From Locusta migratoria (lineage: Eukaryota; Arthropoda; Insecta; Orthoptera; Acrididae): a DNA stretch of 64,000 bases. The notes beneath the pieces were generated by a model. It searched no databases and had not been told where the DNA came from. It saw only the letters and a list, made by a program, of their open reading frames with translations. Numbering within the stretch: position 1 is the first letter of the stretch; each line of letters opens with the position of its first letter. This document shows positions 22,020 to 32,878 of this stretch, piece by piece. Both the position numbers and the translations under genes were made by a program. The stretch lies in assembly GCA_026315105.1 (NCBI GenBank), contig CM048744.1, positions 347,781,668 through 347,845,667 of the forward strand, written 5' to 3'.

Positions 22020-22560
22020 TTAGGTTACGTTAATAACACTAAAAGTAGGCCTTTGCGATCGCCTTTTGACAGGTCAAAATTTAATTGAAAATCGCGGCTT
22101 AACCATTCATCTGCACGAAAACTGAATAAACGAATTTTTAAAGCAGAAAATTCTCTACAACGTTTCTCTCTTATGGTTTTTTTGTATGTCAGATCGTTCC
22201 AGAGGTATTTACGAACACAATGGCGGTTTGATTCTGTCTGTTTGTCTGTAACGTGTTTCCACTTTTTAGATCGCGCCGTTTAACCGACTGGCACCAAAGT
22301 TTGCAGACGTAACTGGTGGCCGCCAGCGACCAGAAGCTCTCTTTTTCAAATATTTCGAAACAAAATAAATTAGTAACACTAAAAATAGGCCGTTTGTGAT
22401 GACCTATTAACAGTACCAAATTTAATTGCAAATAACGACCTAACCATTCATTCGAAACAAAATTGAATAAACTTATTTGTATAGGAGAAAATTCTCAACA
22501 ACTTTGCTCTGTTATGTTACTTCCATAAACCGCTCCGTTTCAGAGATATTTGCAAAAATT
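22020..22560. repeat. two imperfect tandem copies of a ~345-bp unit
   Basis: The segment at about 22025-22210 recurs at about 22368-22560. Shared blocks in order are TAACACTAAAA-TAGGCC, AATTTAATTG, TAACCATTCAT, TGAATAAAC and GAAAATTCTC-ACAAC. Similarity is perhaps 70-75% by eye. This is consistent with a decayed satellite-like array or a tandem duplication. Confidence 0.65.
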
Positions 22561-22605
22561 AGGACGATCGAACACCGTCATTAGATTTCATGTAAACCAG
22601 TACAG

Positions 22606-22607
<2 letters not shown>

Positions 22608-22645
<38 letters not shown>
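22608..22645. repeat. poly-A tract
   Basis: A run of 38 A residues following TACAGGC. It could be the tail of a retroposed sequence reading rightwards, but nothing upstream was recognised as its body. Confidence 0.9.
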
Positions 22646-22647
<2 letters not shown>

Positions 22648-23144
22648 GAAATAGAGGACAAACTACCACGGCAAGACAGGTGACACTATTTTAACGGAAA
22701 AAGATAATGGAAACATGGGAGACAGATTAAAATAATAGTTTAAAGAGGTAAAAGTTTAAAAAAGGGTATTTTTATCAAAGCTGAACAATATCAAATAATT
22801 TTGGCTGTTTGTTAAAATATGTTCTGAGAGAATATTACGTGATGATGCGTAGATATTATCACAACAGTAGAGTCGTAATGGTATGTCCATAATTTTTTAA
22901 TTATTTATCTTTTTATTATTTTTGTCCGAAATGTTTGCAAAAAAATCACGAAACTACAAGAAAGCCTAAACTGTGCCGTAAAACGGGCCAGTGCTATTTT
23001 TTTACCATCAGACAAACTTCGAACACTTTAGAAAAATACATGTTTATATTCACCTTCGTTACAAACACACGAGTTTAGGAAGGAAGGAATCTTAGGGTTT
23101 AACGTCCCGTCGACAGCGTGGTCGTTAGAGACGGTACGTGAGTT
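22646..23144. other. unannotated stretch with a short common-repeat fragment
   Basis: No gene is seen. At 23077-23138 the words GGAATCTTAGGGTTTAACG and CCCGTCGACAGCGTGGTC look like a fragment of a dispersed repeat I associate with orthopteran genomes. The family is not named. Confidence 0.4.
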
Positions 23145-23476
23145 TATGTTAACTTTGTAACAACAACATTCTGGACCCTTGCCGCCACCATCACCAAAAA
23201 ATGTGAAATAAGTTACCAATTTTTAATTTCTTATTTCTGAAGGAAGACGGAAAATTTTCGTGAATGATCTGATGACAATTTTCATTGTATCCATGGTCTC
23301 AGCCCTGCCTATGAGTAAAATCTATTCGTAAATTGCATGTCAAACTTAGTTTTTTTTTTCCTTTAGATTTCCCATTCATTGTTGCTACAAACGCGGTTCC
23401 CCTCAGTCAACTTGCTAAAGAATAAATAAATAAAAATGAAAGCTGTGTAGAGTTCTTTGAAAGTGGAGATGGGTTG

Positions 23477-23661
23477 AAATACAGCGTGTCCCACATAAAA
23501 CCGATATACCTCACGTACACTCGTGGCCACCACTTGCAGCATTTCTTATAATGAGGAAACTATATGTTTTTAATGTTACTGTCCAATATTCCTTTTTACT
23601 TAGTTCATTCTTGCTTTAATCTCTGGCGACATTACCGCTTTTATGTGAAACACGCTGTATA
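23477..23661. mobile_element. small mariner-type MITE in the left repeat unit
   Basis: The ends read TACAGCGTGTCCCACATAAAA on the left and TTTTATGTGAAACACGCTGTA on the right. They are near-complementary inverted repeats of about 20 bp with TA at the edges, and the body is about 180 bp with no coding capacity. The same MITE is present in the right repeat unit, so it was there before the duplication. Confidence 0.75.
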
Positions 23662-23674
23662 CAATTATTTTCAC

Positions 23675-24021
23675 ATAAATTAATAAAATTCATCAACCAG
23701 TTGCTTGTAATTATTTATTTTAGACGACCGGTTTCGGACGCTTGAGTGCCCTTCTTCTGGACTATTTTAGTATTGTTGCTTAATGAATGTAGCTACATGC
23801 TATTAGGAGAATCAACACTGAGTGCAGAGATTATTGCAGTGTTGATTCTCCTAATAGCATGTAGCTTCATTCATTAAGCAACAATACTAAAATAGTCCAG
23901 AAGAAGGGCACTCAAGCGTCCGAAACCGGTCGTCTAAAATAAATAATTACAAGCAACTGGTTGATGAATTTTATTAATTTTATTAATTTATAACCTGAAC
24001 AGTTGCTAAAAAGTACTTTAG
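23675..24021. mobile_element. fold-back insertion with hammerhead-like cores (PLE terminal repeat)
   Basis: Inverted arms run from 23677 to 23980 around a loop of about 18 nt, with one mismatch noticed over roughly 143 bp per arm. A 10-bp TTATTTTCAC flanks the insertion (23665-23674 and 24022-24031) and the right repeat unit lacks it, so it is a real insertion. Each arm holds a CAGAAGA...GAAAC core (23725-23763 on minus, 23894-23933 on plus), like the ribozyme-bearing terminal repeats of Penelope-like elements. No protein is encoded. Confidence 0.8.
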
Positions 24022-24399
24022 TTATTTTCACCTTGTGGTATAACCATTTCCGTGAGCTAAAAAAGCGAAAATAAAAAAGGACTATATTGTGTATTGGTCA
24101 ACTTAGGCGTAGATGCATCTATAAATGTTAAGTATATTTTTGCGCTTCTTCTATTTATCATCTCCAACTACAGGGTGTCCAGAAAAGGACTCCCTGATTT
24201 CAAAATTAAATATCTCGAAAACAAAGATCGATAGAGGAATGCAGTATACGGTATGTATATTGTGAAAGCTGTAAGACGTTTATACAGCATTATGAAATAA
24301 TAGTTACAAAAGCTGCTAACAGATGGTGCTGTACGCTGTACAGCTCATATCAGCATACATAAGTGAAATAATCGTATGAAAACACTCTTTGCAAACAAT

Positions 24400-25455
24400 C
24401 ACATCACAATATTTTCAAAATGTTCACCATTGGCATTACAGAGGTGGCGCAAACGAAGAATGAAATTCGCCATCATATTTCGTAGTGTCTCAACCAAAAT
24501 GGATTCACATGCCACAGAGATCGTCGATTCAAGCTCGTCCAGCGTGGCGGGATGCTTCGGGTAGACATGTCTTTCACTGTACCCCACAAAAAATGTCACA
24601 CGGAGTCAAATCCGGCGAATATGGCGGCCAATCCATGGCTGCACCAGTAAATTTAGGATATTCCAAAGCAATGACTCGATTCCCGAAGTATTCCTCAAGA
24701 AAGCGAAACACTTGTTCGGTCCGGTTCGGGCTCCATCTTGCATGAACCATTCAGTACCTCGTCGATCTTCTAACGCTTGTTGTGTGTGGCGACAAATTGT
24801 TCTAAAATTGCAACGTAAGGTGCACCAGTGACCGTTTCTCGAATGAAAAAATGGGCCAATAATGCCTCTGCTGCATACTGCAGCCCACACAGTAATTTTA
24901 GGAGAATACGGGGGTTTCGCTTCACACCAATATGGCTTTTCGGAACCCCAAAATCGCCAGTTCTGCTTATTCACGTATCCATTCAGGTGGAAGTGTGCAG
25001 CCAACATCAAATCCTTCACTATCAATTGTGAGCATCTGATTTGCAAAGGCAACCCTTTGTTGCACAGCTCGTACGGGTATGGCCTGGTGCGTTTTAATTG
25101 TGAATGGAAACATGTGTAGGCCCTTTCTCAGTATTTTCTGCGTGCTGGTACGCTTCAAACCAGTCTCAGATGCAATTCTACGGACGGATGACAATGGATT
25201 TCGCTGAATAATACCAGAAATTGTGGCGATATTTTCAGGCGTAACTGCGGTTTGCTTGCGGCCAACATGCCCCACTAGATCATCAGTTACGCTGCCTATT
25301 CGTTGAAATTTTGCGAAGAGCGTACGAATGGTTTTCGCATCGGGTCCTTTTGGATCATTAAACCATGATTGAAAACTTCGTCTTGTTGCCGTAGGACTCT
25401 CTTCTAACCTGTGGTACTCTAGCACCAGAAAGACGCGTTGTTCAATGGAGTACAT
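24400..25455 (-). pseudogene. mariner-type transposase, frameshifted
   Basis: Starts at the ATG at 25455 (MYSIEQRVFLVLEYHRLEES) with an HTH region (WFNDPKGPDAKTIRTLFAKF, NPLSSVRRIASETGLKRTST). A frameshift near 24970-25050 leads to the catalytic part: HFHLNGYVNKQNWRFWGSEK, KITVWAAVCSRGIIGPFF and WFMQDGARTG, the last carrying the second catalytic Asp. A further shift near 24690 leads to MDWPPYSPDLTPCDIFCG, the C-terminal catalytic block. All domains are present but several frame breaks kill it. The start is chosen because the frame opens there and matches the family N-terminus. Confidence 0.88.
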
Positions 25456-25469
25456 GGTTTTAATCTCTT

Positions 25470-27607
25470 CCTTTGGTACGCCAACCTCCTTTCACGTTTC
25501 AATAGTGGAACTGATCGCTCTCGCCCTTTCCTCCATTTGACCTTACTGTTGGTCTGCTTTTAGCAGGTTGAAGCCTTTCGGCTTATTTCTGCTTTTCCTC
25601 AGGGTGGTTTGGTATCCTCTGGTGTGTGTTTTTCCTCGAAGTAACTGGGCTTGTTGCATGCTTTTGTTCCTCTGTCATCTTATTTAAGAAGGTCTGGCAA
25701 TCTTGTTGTAGGCCTTCTGTGGGGCTGGTTTCCCAGCTGTGAGATCAGCCTATTTGTAGACTGCTGCGACCGTTCGTAGAACTGCCGAGCAGTACGTCTG
25801 AATCTCTCTTTTAGGAGAGGGATTCCCGCCATTTCGTGCACTTCTCGCGTCGGGAAGTCACGAGGAAGATGCAGCGCAAGTCTGAGTGCCTTGCCCTGCA
25901 ACCCTTGAAGCCCTTTTATATGGCAGTATGCAGCATTGCCCCATACGACGGCCGCATACTCTATCACTGGTCGGATCAGTGATAGGTAAAGCGTGAGGCC
26001 GCATTCTGTGGGCAGTGTTGACTCAGGGTTCAACAGTGGGTAAAGTGTTCTGAGGCGACCAAGCACTTTCCCTCTGACCTCTCGGATGTGTGGGCCCCAC
26101 GTCAGGTGCCTGTCGAGGGTAACCCCTAGATACTTCGCCGTGGTGGACCATGGGATGGGGCCTCCCATAATCTCCAACAGGCTGAAGGTCCCTCGGTACT
26201 CTACGCCGGGTTATAACATTGAACTTTTAGGCGCCACTTCGTAGCCCATGCTCCCAGGACATCGCATGCTGTTTGCAGACGATGCCTGAGAACACGAACG
26301 TTGATGCTGCGCGCGTAGAGTTCCGTATCGTCCGCGTATAACGCTAACGATACCCTCGGAGTTCGTGGGACATCTGGCGTGTACAGTGAGTACAGCAAGG
26401 GGCCGAGGACCGACCCCTGCGGCACTCCCGCTCGTATGGGCCTCGCAGTCGACCTGCCGTTGTCGGCACGAACGTGGAAACTTCGATCGCGGAGGTATAA
26501 AGCGATGAGTCTGACGTGTGGCGTCGGTACCCCCAGTACAGATAGTTCGTACAGGAGGCCCTCATGTCACACGCAGTCAAAAGCCATGGAAACATCCAGC
26601 AGCACTGCCCCTGTGTACTCGCGACGCTCCAGAGCACTCATCGCGTCTTCCACAACACGCAGTAGCTGTTGTTGCGTGCTGTGCCCACGACGAAAACCGA
26701 TCTGTTCTCCTGGTAGTAGCTCTTCCCTGTTGACATGGTCTATAATCCGCTTCATGTATATTCTTTCGAAAACTTTCGATAGAACTGGGAGCAGACTTAT
26801 AGGCCGATAGTTCTGAGCTAGCCTAGGATCCTTGCCCTGTTTGGGTATTGCAACGACTTCTGCGTGTTTCCACGTAGCAGGATAGGTCCCACTACGCAGA
26901 ATATCGTTGACTACCCGTGTGATCACTTGTATGGCACCAGGGGGCAGCTGTTTTAACATGGCTGCCTCAATCTGGTCGCAGCCCCCTGCCTTTCTCGTGT
27001 TTAGGACGAGAAGTTGCTCTACAACCTCTTCTGCCTCGATTGGTGGTATCTCGTTTTCATCGTCATTGGCAGCGAGGAAAACGGGTAATCGATCGAGAAC
27101 GAGTCTCGTGTGCTCCGCATCAACGTTATCCTCAATAGGGGTAAAGCTGCCTGCAAAAGAGTCTGCCAAAGCATTGGCGATGGCATCAGGTTCGCAGACC
27201 ACTTCCCTGCCTATCTGCAGTGGTGGGACGCGCTGCCTTCTGCGTAGGAGACTTTTAGTCATCCTCCAGGCTGTGTTGTCTATGCGGAGTGTTGCCACGA
27301 GTCCCGCCCATTCCCTATTGCGATGATTTTCTACCGCCACCTTGATTTCTCTCCGCAGCCTATTTAGATGGCGTTTGGTAGCCGCGTTTCTTGTCACTTG
27401 CCATTCTCTGAATACCTGATTTTTGTGAGCAATGGCATCTAAAATCTGCGGGGAAGCTGACGCGAGTTGTCATTTCGAGCTTGCTGTCCCCTGGGAGTGG
27501 CGTCATCGACAGCTTGTATGTAATGTTTGTAAGCTGTCTAATCGCCTCATCAGCACCGACTAGTTCTGGGATAGTATCGAGGGAACGCTCTGGGCTTCGG
27601 ATCACTA
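25470..27607 (-). mobile_element. jockey-type LINE, 5'-truncated, inserted in the mariner
   Basis: Minus-strand ORF2 without its endonuclease. It enters near 27605, after the endonuclease, and ends at the stop at 25680 with RPTTRLPDLLK followed by about 200 bp of 3' UTR. It is a relative of the LINE at 32.7-37.5 kb, sharing GGPIPWSTTAKYLGVTLD and RPTTR-PDLL. As it lies between the mariner transposase and its right inverted repeat, it inserted after the mariner. No clear target-site duplication was found. Confidence 0.88.
25680..27605 (-). pseudogene. jockey-type LINE ORF2 reverse transcriptase
   Basis: RT blocks appear in order: NYRPISLLPVLSKVFERIYM, GFRRGHSTQQQLLRVVEDAM, VLLDVSMAFDCV (motif A), then after a stop where Trp is expected (TGA at about 26567), RAGVPQGSVLGPLLYSLYTP region (motif B) and LALYADDTELYARS (YADD active site). 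A deletion or shift near 26180-26215 moves the thumb and C-terminal part into the frame at 25680-26177. A further shift near 27400 separates the N-terminal linker. It is inactive. Confidence 0.9.
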
Positions 27608-27797
27608 TTTATACTAGGCATTACGTATGGCGATTACAGCGCCATCTGTTAGCAGCTTTTGTAACTATTATTTCAAACTGCTGTATAAACTTCTTACAGC
27701 TTTCACAATAAAGGTACTTTTTACTGCATTCCTGTATCGGTCTTTGTTTTCGAGATATTTAATTTTGAAATCAGGGAGTCCTTTTCTGGACACCCTG

Positions 27798-28470
27798 TAT
27801 GTTAACTTCATAACAATAACTTTCTGGACAATTGCCACCATCACCACAAAATGTGAAGTAAGTTATCAATTTTTAATTTCTTAATTCTGAAGGAAGAACG
27901 ATCTGATGACAATTTTCATTGTCTCCATGGTCTCAGCCCTGCCTAGGAGTCAAATTTATTCGTAAATTGCATGTCAAACTTAGTTTTCTTGTTTTAGATT
28001 ACCCATTCATTGTTGTTAGAAACGCGGTTCCCTTCAGACAGCTTCCTAAAGAAAAAAAAAGAAAAATGAGAGCTGTGTAGAGTTCTTTGAAGTGGAGATG
28101 GGTTGAAATACAGCGTGTCCCACATAAAACTGATACATCTAATGTACACCCATGGCCACCACTTGCACATTTCTTATAAGTAGGTAACTACATTTATAAA
28201 TGTTACTGTTCAGTATTCTTTTTTATTTAGTTCGTTCTTACTTTAATCTCGGGCGACAGTATCGCTTTTATGTGGGACACATAAAATTATTTCACGTTAC
28301 GGTATATGAATTTCCGAGTGCTACAAAAGCAAAAATTAAAAAAAAATAATAATAAAGAAAAATAAATAAAAAATAAACTATATTGTGTATTAGTCAACTT
28401 AGGCATAGATGCATCTATAAATTTAAGTATATTTGTATTTCTTTCTTTTATCATCTCCAACTAGAACGCT
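27798..28470. repeat. right copy of the directly repeated unit
   Basis: Begins at the mariner's right TA with TATGTTAACTTC and ends CATCTCCAACTAG, followed by unrelated sequence. It parallels 23145-24170 without the fold-back insertion. The internal MITE is present (about 28112-28283), but its right tip is partly lost. Confidence 0.88.
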
Positions 28471-28943
28471 ATTAAGTAGAATGACAGAACATTTAATTTC
28501 AGTCCAAAGTTACAATTTAGATTACTTTGTTCTTCTCTTCTGTTTCCAAACAGGAAATACATTTTCCATTAATTGTATGATATGGACAACAAACCAGATG
28601 TAATCGGTCGCCACATAAGAAAAATTCGTTTATACTTGTTTTCTGATCATAGATTACATTACGAGAGACCGGCACACGTGCCCAGAAATTCGTTTTTTCA
28701 GTACTGGAGTGCTTCATGCTACATTTAACATCCACGCTTTCCTATGCTTGAGATCGTGGCACTGACGCCACTCAGATAATGCAATTACGTGTGAAATCCC
28801 AAGGCGATGTTATTCATGACTACACAAACACACACGTTTTCCTGCATCGGCACACGGTTAATGAAGCCTCTTGGATCTGAAGAGACTAAGAAAGAGTGTC
28901 CCATCTTGCTACAATCCGAAGTGAAGAGCATGGAAGACAAGAA
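28471..28943. other. unannotated stretch
   Basis: No gene is supported. Open frames at 28517-28735 and 28807-29004 have no domain, and the latter runs into a SINE. Confidence 0.5.
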
Positions 28944-29145
28944 ATCACATGTTCAAATGATTGTAGAGCTTATGGGACTCAACTACGGGCTCATCAGCCC
29001 CTAAACTTACAAACTCCTTATGAACTAGTTAATACTAGAGACTGTACAAATATCCATGCCTGAGGGGGAATTCGAACCCCCGACAGTAGTGGCCGTGCAG
29101 ACTGTGACTGGCGCGCCGCAGACCGCTCGGCCACCACGGTCGGCA
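28944..29145 (-). mobile_element. tRNA-derived SINE (copy 5)
   Basis: Full-length copy with box B CGGGGGTTCGAATTCCC on minus and the usual tail. An 11-bp target-site duplication GAAGACAAGAA flanks it (28933-28943, 29146-29156). Its head (GCGGTCTGCGGCGCGCCAG) belongs to the same subtype as copy 1, not that of copies 3 and 4. Confidence 0.92.
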
Positions 29146-29156
29146 GAAGACAAGAA

Positions 29157-29962
29157 CCAAGTTGAAACCAGCACATTATCTTTCGCTCTATGATGAACTT
29201 CCCTCTCCAGAGTGAATCTTCACGAGACGGCCGCTACAAATCATGAATCTTAGCACTTATAAACTTTATATTTCTTTTGAACAAAAATCGAGCCCTCCGG
29301 CGTGGTGACTCGTACAAGACGAGTAGATAGAACACCCCCTTCCGACGTTGTAGGAATCGTACCGATCACAGAATTTTTTTGAAGAATCATATTCTACCCA
29401 CGCAGAATGTGTGAAACGACGGCTTCCATACACCAAGGTGGAATGGAGACGTATTTTGCCTCTTCAGGGTGCTGTTTTTATTTATTTTTTAGATGCAAAC
29501 TGTGCCTTTCTGTGTCGGCTTCTCTTTGCTGGTCAGAAACCAAATGTCCAAGTTGTGTTTTGGCAGCAAGAACACCTGTTGTCAGTGGTGGCGCTTCAGG
29601 CAACTGCTGCGAGAACGCTCTGCTCAACACATGATAATTCGTTTACAATTGCTCTAGTTCTTCTAAGTTATACTCCTCAACGTATTACGTAATGTTGAAC
29701 AACATGTTAATCTCCATCGGGAAACTGGTAGCATTTCTTTTTATTGGAGATTACTGCAGGTTCGCAGTAGTATGTATTTATTGTACTAGCTTTCCTAAGT
29801 ACAAAACTCCCGACACAATCAATTTGCCAGGAGCTTTTACATCTCTACCAGCACTAAAACCAACGAACGAGGAATACCGCTGCATAAAGTTTGGCTGGCA
29901 CAATTGCATCAGCGGGTTTCCGAGTAACCAGTTCGACCATGAAACAGAAACTAATAAGAGCT
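29157..29962. other. unannotated stretch
   Basis: Frames at 29411-29692 and 29692-30129 are open on the plus strand but show no recognisable domain. The second runs into a LINE fragment, so neither is called as a gene. Confidence 0.45.
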
Positions 29963-30160
29963 ATCTACATCTACATAAATACTCTGCCAGTCACATTAAA
30001 GTGAATGTCAGAGGGCTCATCAAACCGATTTTATATTTCTCTACCGCTCCGTTCTATAACAGCGCGCGGGAAAAAGGAACAACTAATCTCTCAGTCTCCG
30101 ATCTGATTTACCTTATTTTATTACGATAATCATGTCTACCTATGTAGATGGGTGCTAACA
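29963..30160 (-). repeat. CR1-like LINE 3' end fragment
   Basis: CTATCTACATCTACATAAAT starts the element's 3' terminus on the plus strand, followed by CTCTGCCAGTCACATTAAAG and a block around TTTCTCTACCGCTC. It is the same family as 1-173 but in reverse orientation. Confidence 0.65.
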
Positions 30161-30298
30161 AGATGATATATTCTCATTCAGAAGAGAAAGTTGGTGAAAG
30201 TATTTAATTACGTAGGCTTCCGCGGCCAGAGTCAGATGGCATAAGAGTTTTCTAGGTATTGTACCGCGTCATGATGTAAAGCTATTACTTAAATAACC

Positions 30299-30343
30299 GA
30301 CGTTTCGGCCAACGTTACAGTGGCCTTCATCTGGGTATACTGA
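30299..30343 (-). ncRNA. hammerhead-like ribozyme core in PLE terminal repeat
   Basis: On the minus strand the order is CAGATGA, a 5-bp stem GGCCA/TGGCC with a 9-nt loop, then GAAAC and GTC. The hammerhead consensus core is CUGAUGA-stem II-GAAA. One core base differs (A for U), so activity is doubtful for this copy. Hammerhead motifs are known in PLE terminal repeats. Confidence 0.5.
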
Positions 30344-30633
30344 TGTAAGCTGGCTCTTACTACACTTTATATTACTTTCATTTAGACATTACGTCATAAT
30401 TTTTAAAAATAAGCGATGTTATTGGTGAATTTTTGGCGGAAGAATGGAACTTTATTTTGATAGGATGCTTAGGTAGAAGGAGTGGGGATTAGTCGATGCT
30501 TCTTGCATAGCGAAACGTAATTGGTGTTCATCGGCGAATGGGGTGAGGGCTTCCGTTTCTCTCCTGCTGGCCGTGGGCCGTGCGGCGGCAGTTGCTTACT
30601 AGTGACGCTCGCGTGTTGTGTTGTCAGTGCGGC

Positions 30634-30995
30634 CTATTTCCCTGTGATGGCTGGTAGCCAAGAGGGGGCAAGCCTGAGTCCATCTTCTCTGTTCATGTTA
30701 TTAGGGTGTTTTACAATTTCGATGGCTTCCCTTATCTTGCGTTTAACCATCCCTAGTTGCTTGGCGAGTATTCTGGCATCGTTAAATTTTATCTTTTTGC
30801 TGCAATCTTGCTGGTGTTCGGCTACTGCAGATTTATTGTGTTGGCCTAATCGAATATAGCGTTCACGTTCGCGTATGCGTGTTGCCACTGCCCTCCCTGT
30901 CTCACCTATGTATACTTCCAGACACTCGCATTCCACCTTGTATACTCCTGATGCGTGTAGTGCCTCAATGTTGTCCTTTGTGGAACCTTGATCTT
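30634..30995 (-). pseudogene. PLE GIY-YIG endonuclease domain
   Basis: The frame reads VECECLEVYIGETGRAVATR then IRERERYIRLGQHNKSAVAEH. VYIGETGR is the second half of the GIY-YIG signature, and the Arg of ATRIRERER and the later EAIEIVKHPNNMNRED fit the domain's catalytic Arg and Glu positions. A frameshift near 30990 separates it from the RT frame. It ends at TAG or TGA near 30634. Confidence 0.85.
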
Positions 30996-32466
30996 GTGAC
31001 TACTATAGAAGAAGGGCTGGACTCCAACCCGGCGAAGATGTTTAGCAATCCGATCTATGACGTTTTTTACATACGGTAAGCGTGCTGCTGGCTGCTTTTT
31101 ATTGACTTCCTGCCTATTGCTGTTTCTTTTATTTGTGTCCATGGCGGTGTGAATCACTCTATGGTTGTAGCCATTTGCCAGAGATGTTGTTTCTAGTTTG
31201 TTGAGCTCAGTTGTTTTGTTGTCTTCATCACTTAGTCGCTGCGCGCGAATCGTCAGTGAGCGGATAACAGAGTTCTTCTGTGCTGGATGGTGGTTTGATT
31301 GGGCGTGCAAATACCTGTCGGTATGTGTAGGCTTCCGATATACCCTGTGCCCAAGTGTGCCTTGGCTAGTTCTATAAATTTCCACATCTAGGAATGGAAC
31401 AGCGCCATCCTCCTCGATCTCTAATGTAAATTGGATCTTCTTGTGCAATTTGTTCAGATGTTCATGAAACTTGTGTAGCTCCATCTCACCGTGGGGCCAT
31501 ATTGCGAACGTATCGTCCACGTATCTGAACCAGCATCTTGGGCGTAAAGGGGCGGAACAAAGTGCTGTTGCTTCGAAGGCCTCCATGAATATGTCGACTG
31601 CCAACGGGTATAAGGGAGACCCTATTGCTACGCCGTCTGTTTGCTCGTAGTATCTTTCTTGTCACTTGAAGTAGGTCGAAGATAGACAACTGAACCAGGT
31701 CGCATATATCTGGCGGAATATGTTCTTGTAGGGTGCGAACAGTTTCGTCTACTGGCACATTGGTGAAAAATGACTTTACGTCGAAACTGACCATGATGTC
31801 CGTGGGTAAAATTGTTTCTTCCTTAATGTGTTCTGTAAAGTGTGTCGAGTTCTTCACGTACGAGTCAGTTTTGCCAACTAGAGGTCTTAGTTTGGAGGCT
31901 AGGAACTTTGCCAAATTGTATGTCGGCGAGTTAATTCCATCCACGATCGGTTGTAAAGGCTGGCCACTCTTGTGTAACTTTGGCACTCCATAAATTCTAG
32001 GGGGAACTGGAACGCTAGGAATTAGTACCTTGGCTGTGTTGACGTCAATTCTTGAGTCCTTAATTGCACTCTGCATCTATCGAATTATCTTAGCCGTGGG
32101 GTCCGTCTTCAGTTCTTTATAGGTGGAATCGTTTAATAATTCTTTCATCTTATCCTCATACTCCAAGATGACAGTGGCGTTCCCTTTATCTGCCTGGAGT
32201 ATCACTATTTCATTGTTGTTCTTTAGTTCTGTGATGGCTGCACTTTTCTCGCGTCTGAGATTGTGCTTCGGTGGCTTGGCACGTGATAATATTCGGACAG
32301 TTTCCTGCCGAATTTTCTCTGCTTCTATCGTGGATGTGTGATGGAGTGCTGTTTCCACGGACACGATGATTTCTTCTGTGGGGATCCGCTGAGGTGTGAT
32401 TGCAAATTTTAGACCCTTGCTAAGTACTTCTGTGACTTTATTAATGAAGAACAGTCTAGAATGCAC
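30906..32466 (-). pseudogene. PLE reverse transcriptase
   Basis: The N-terminal part (32466-32080) shows LSKGLKFAITPQRIPTEE and ILQADKGNATVILEYEDKM, typical of the PLE N-terminal region. A TAG at 32077-32079 interrupts the frame just before MQSAIKDSR. RT blocks follow: RIYGVPKLHKSGQPLQPIVD, PTYNLAKFLASKLRPLVG, DIMVSFDVKSFFTNVPV (motif A). A shift or small deletion near 31650 lies before the motif-B region (DGVAIGSPLYP in the shifted frame). RYVDDTFAIW is motif C, then VYRKPTHTDRYLH. It is well preserved but not translatable as one protein. Confidence 0.9.
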
Positions 32467-32470
32467 TAAT

Positions 32471-32600
32471 TTATTTCATTCAACTAGTTTCAGTCTTATG
32501 TAGACCATCTTCAGGAATTTGTCTCTGAAACATATCACAGTTACATTTAGAGGAGTTTGGAGCAATATACATTACTGTAAAAGCTAAACTAAGTTAATAA
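32471..32600 (-). repeat. terminal-repeat fragment of a second PLE family
   Basis: On the minus strand CCTGAAGA is followed by the stem GGTCT/AGACT with a 5-nt loop and GAAAC (32481-32516), the layout seen in PLE terminal repeats. The sequence differs from the core at 30299, so it is unlikely to be the other end of that same element. Confidence 0.5.
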
Positions 32601-32878
32601 ATAGAAATAGAACAAAATAAAATAAACGATGTTATACCCATCGATGTTGTGGACCTGGCAGGTAGCTGGGAGCCTTCCAGTGCATCACTGCTGGCTAGAG
32701 CTCACGCTCACGCTCATGCTTCTCTTGACGGACCTCGACCTTGGTCCGATGGGTTGCAGGCTAAGCATTTACTGCTGTTCCTGCTGTACCTGAAACATAT
32801 GAAAGATAAATTAGTGGCCTGACTGGAGGAAGGGTCTTAGTGTGTCAGCTGATGACGGTGTGTGATTTCTTCCACGGT

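Larger units (their letters stand above)
23145..24170. repeat. left copy of a directly repeated unit
   Basis: Starts TATGTTAACTTTGTAAC and ends CATCTCCAACTA. The same unit lies at 27798-28470 and shares, in order, GCCACCATCACCA, TCTGATGACAATTTTCATTG, ATTGCATGTCAAACTTAG and CTATATTGTGTATT. The left copy also holds a fold-back insertion (23675-24021). Its right edge touches the mariner at 24171 exactly. Confidence 0.88.
24171..27797 (-). mobile_element. mariner-type transposon with ~165-bp inverted repeats
   Basis: Both ends begin CAGGGTGTCCAGAAAAGGAC and stay about 90% alike for some 165 bp (24171-24337 and 27631-27797). TA flanks both (24169-24170, 27798-27799). Inside are a decayed minus-strand transposase and a large jockey-type LINE inserted upstream of it. 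Without the LINE the element would be about 1.5 kb, a normal size for the superfamily. Confidence 0.93.
30190..32470 (-). mobile_element. Penelope-like element with RT and GIY-YIG domains
   Basis: Minus-strand element: an N-terminal PLE domain and RT (30906-32466), a GIY-YIG endonuclease (30634-30990) and a 3' terminal repeat region holding a hammerhead-like core at about 30299-30343. Coding capacity is nearly full, with one stop and two frame breaks. PLEs are retroelements whose RT is related to telomerase and whose GIY-YIG nuclease opens the target. Exact ends were not resolved. Confidence 0.88.
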
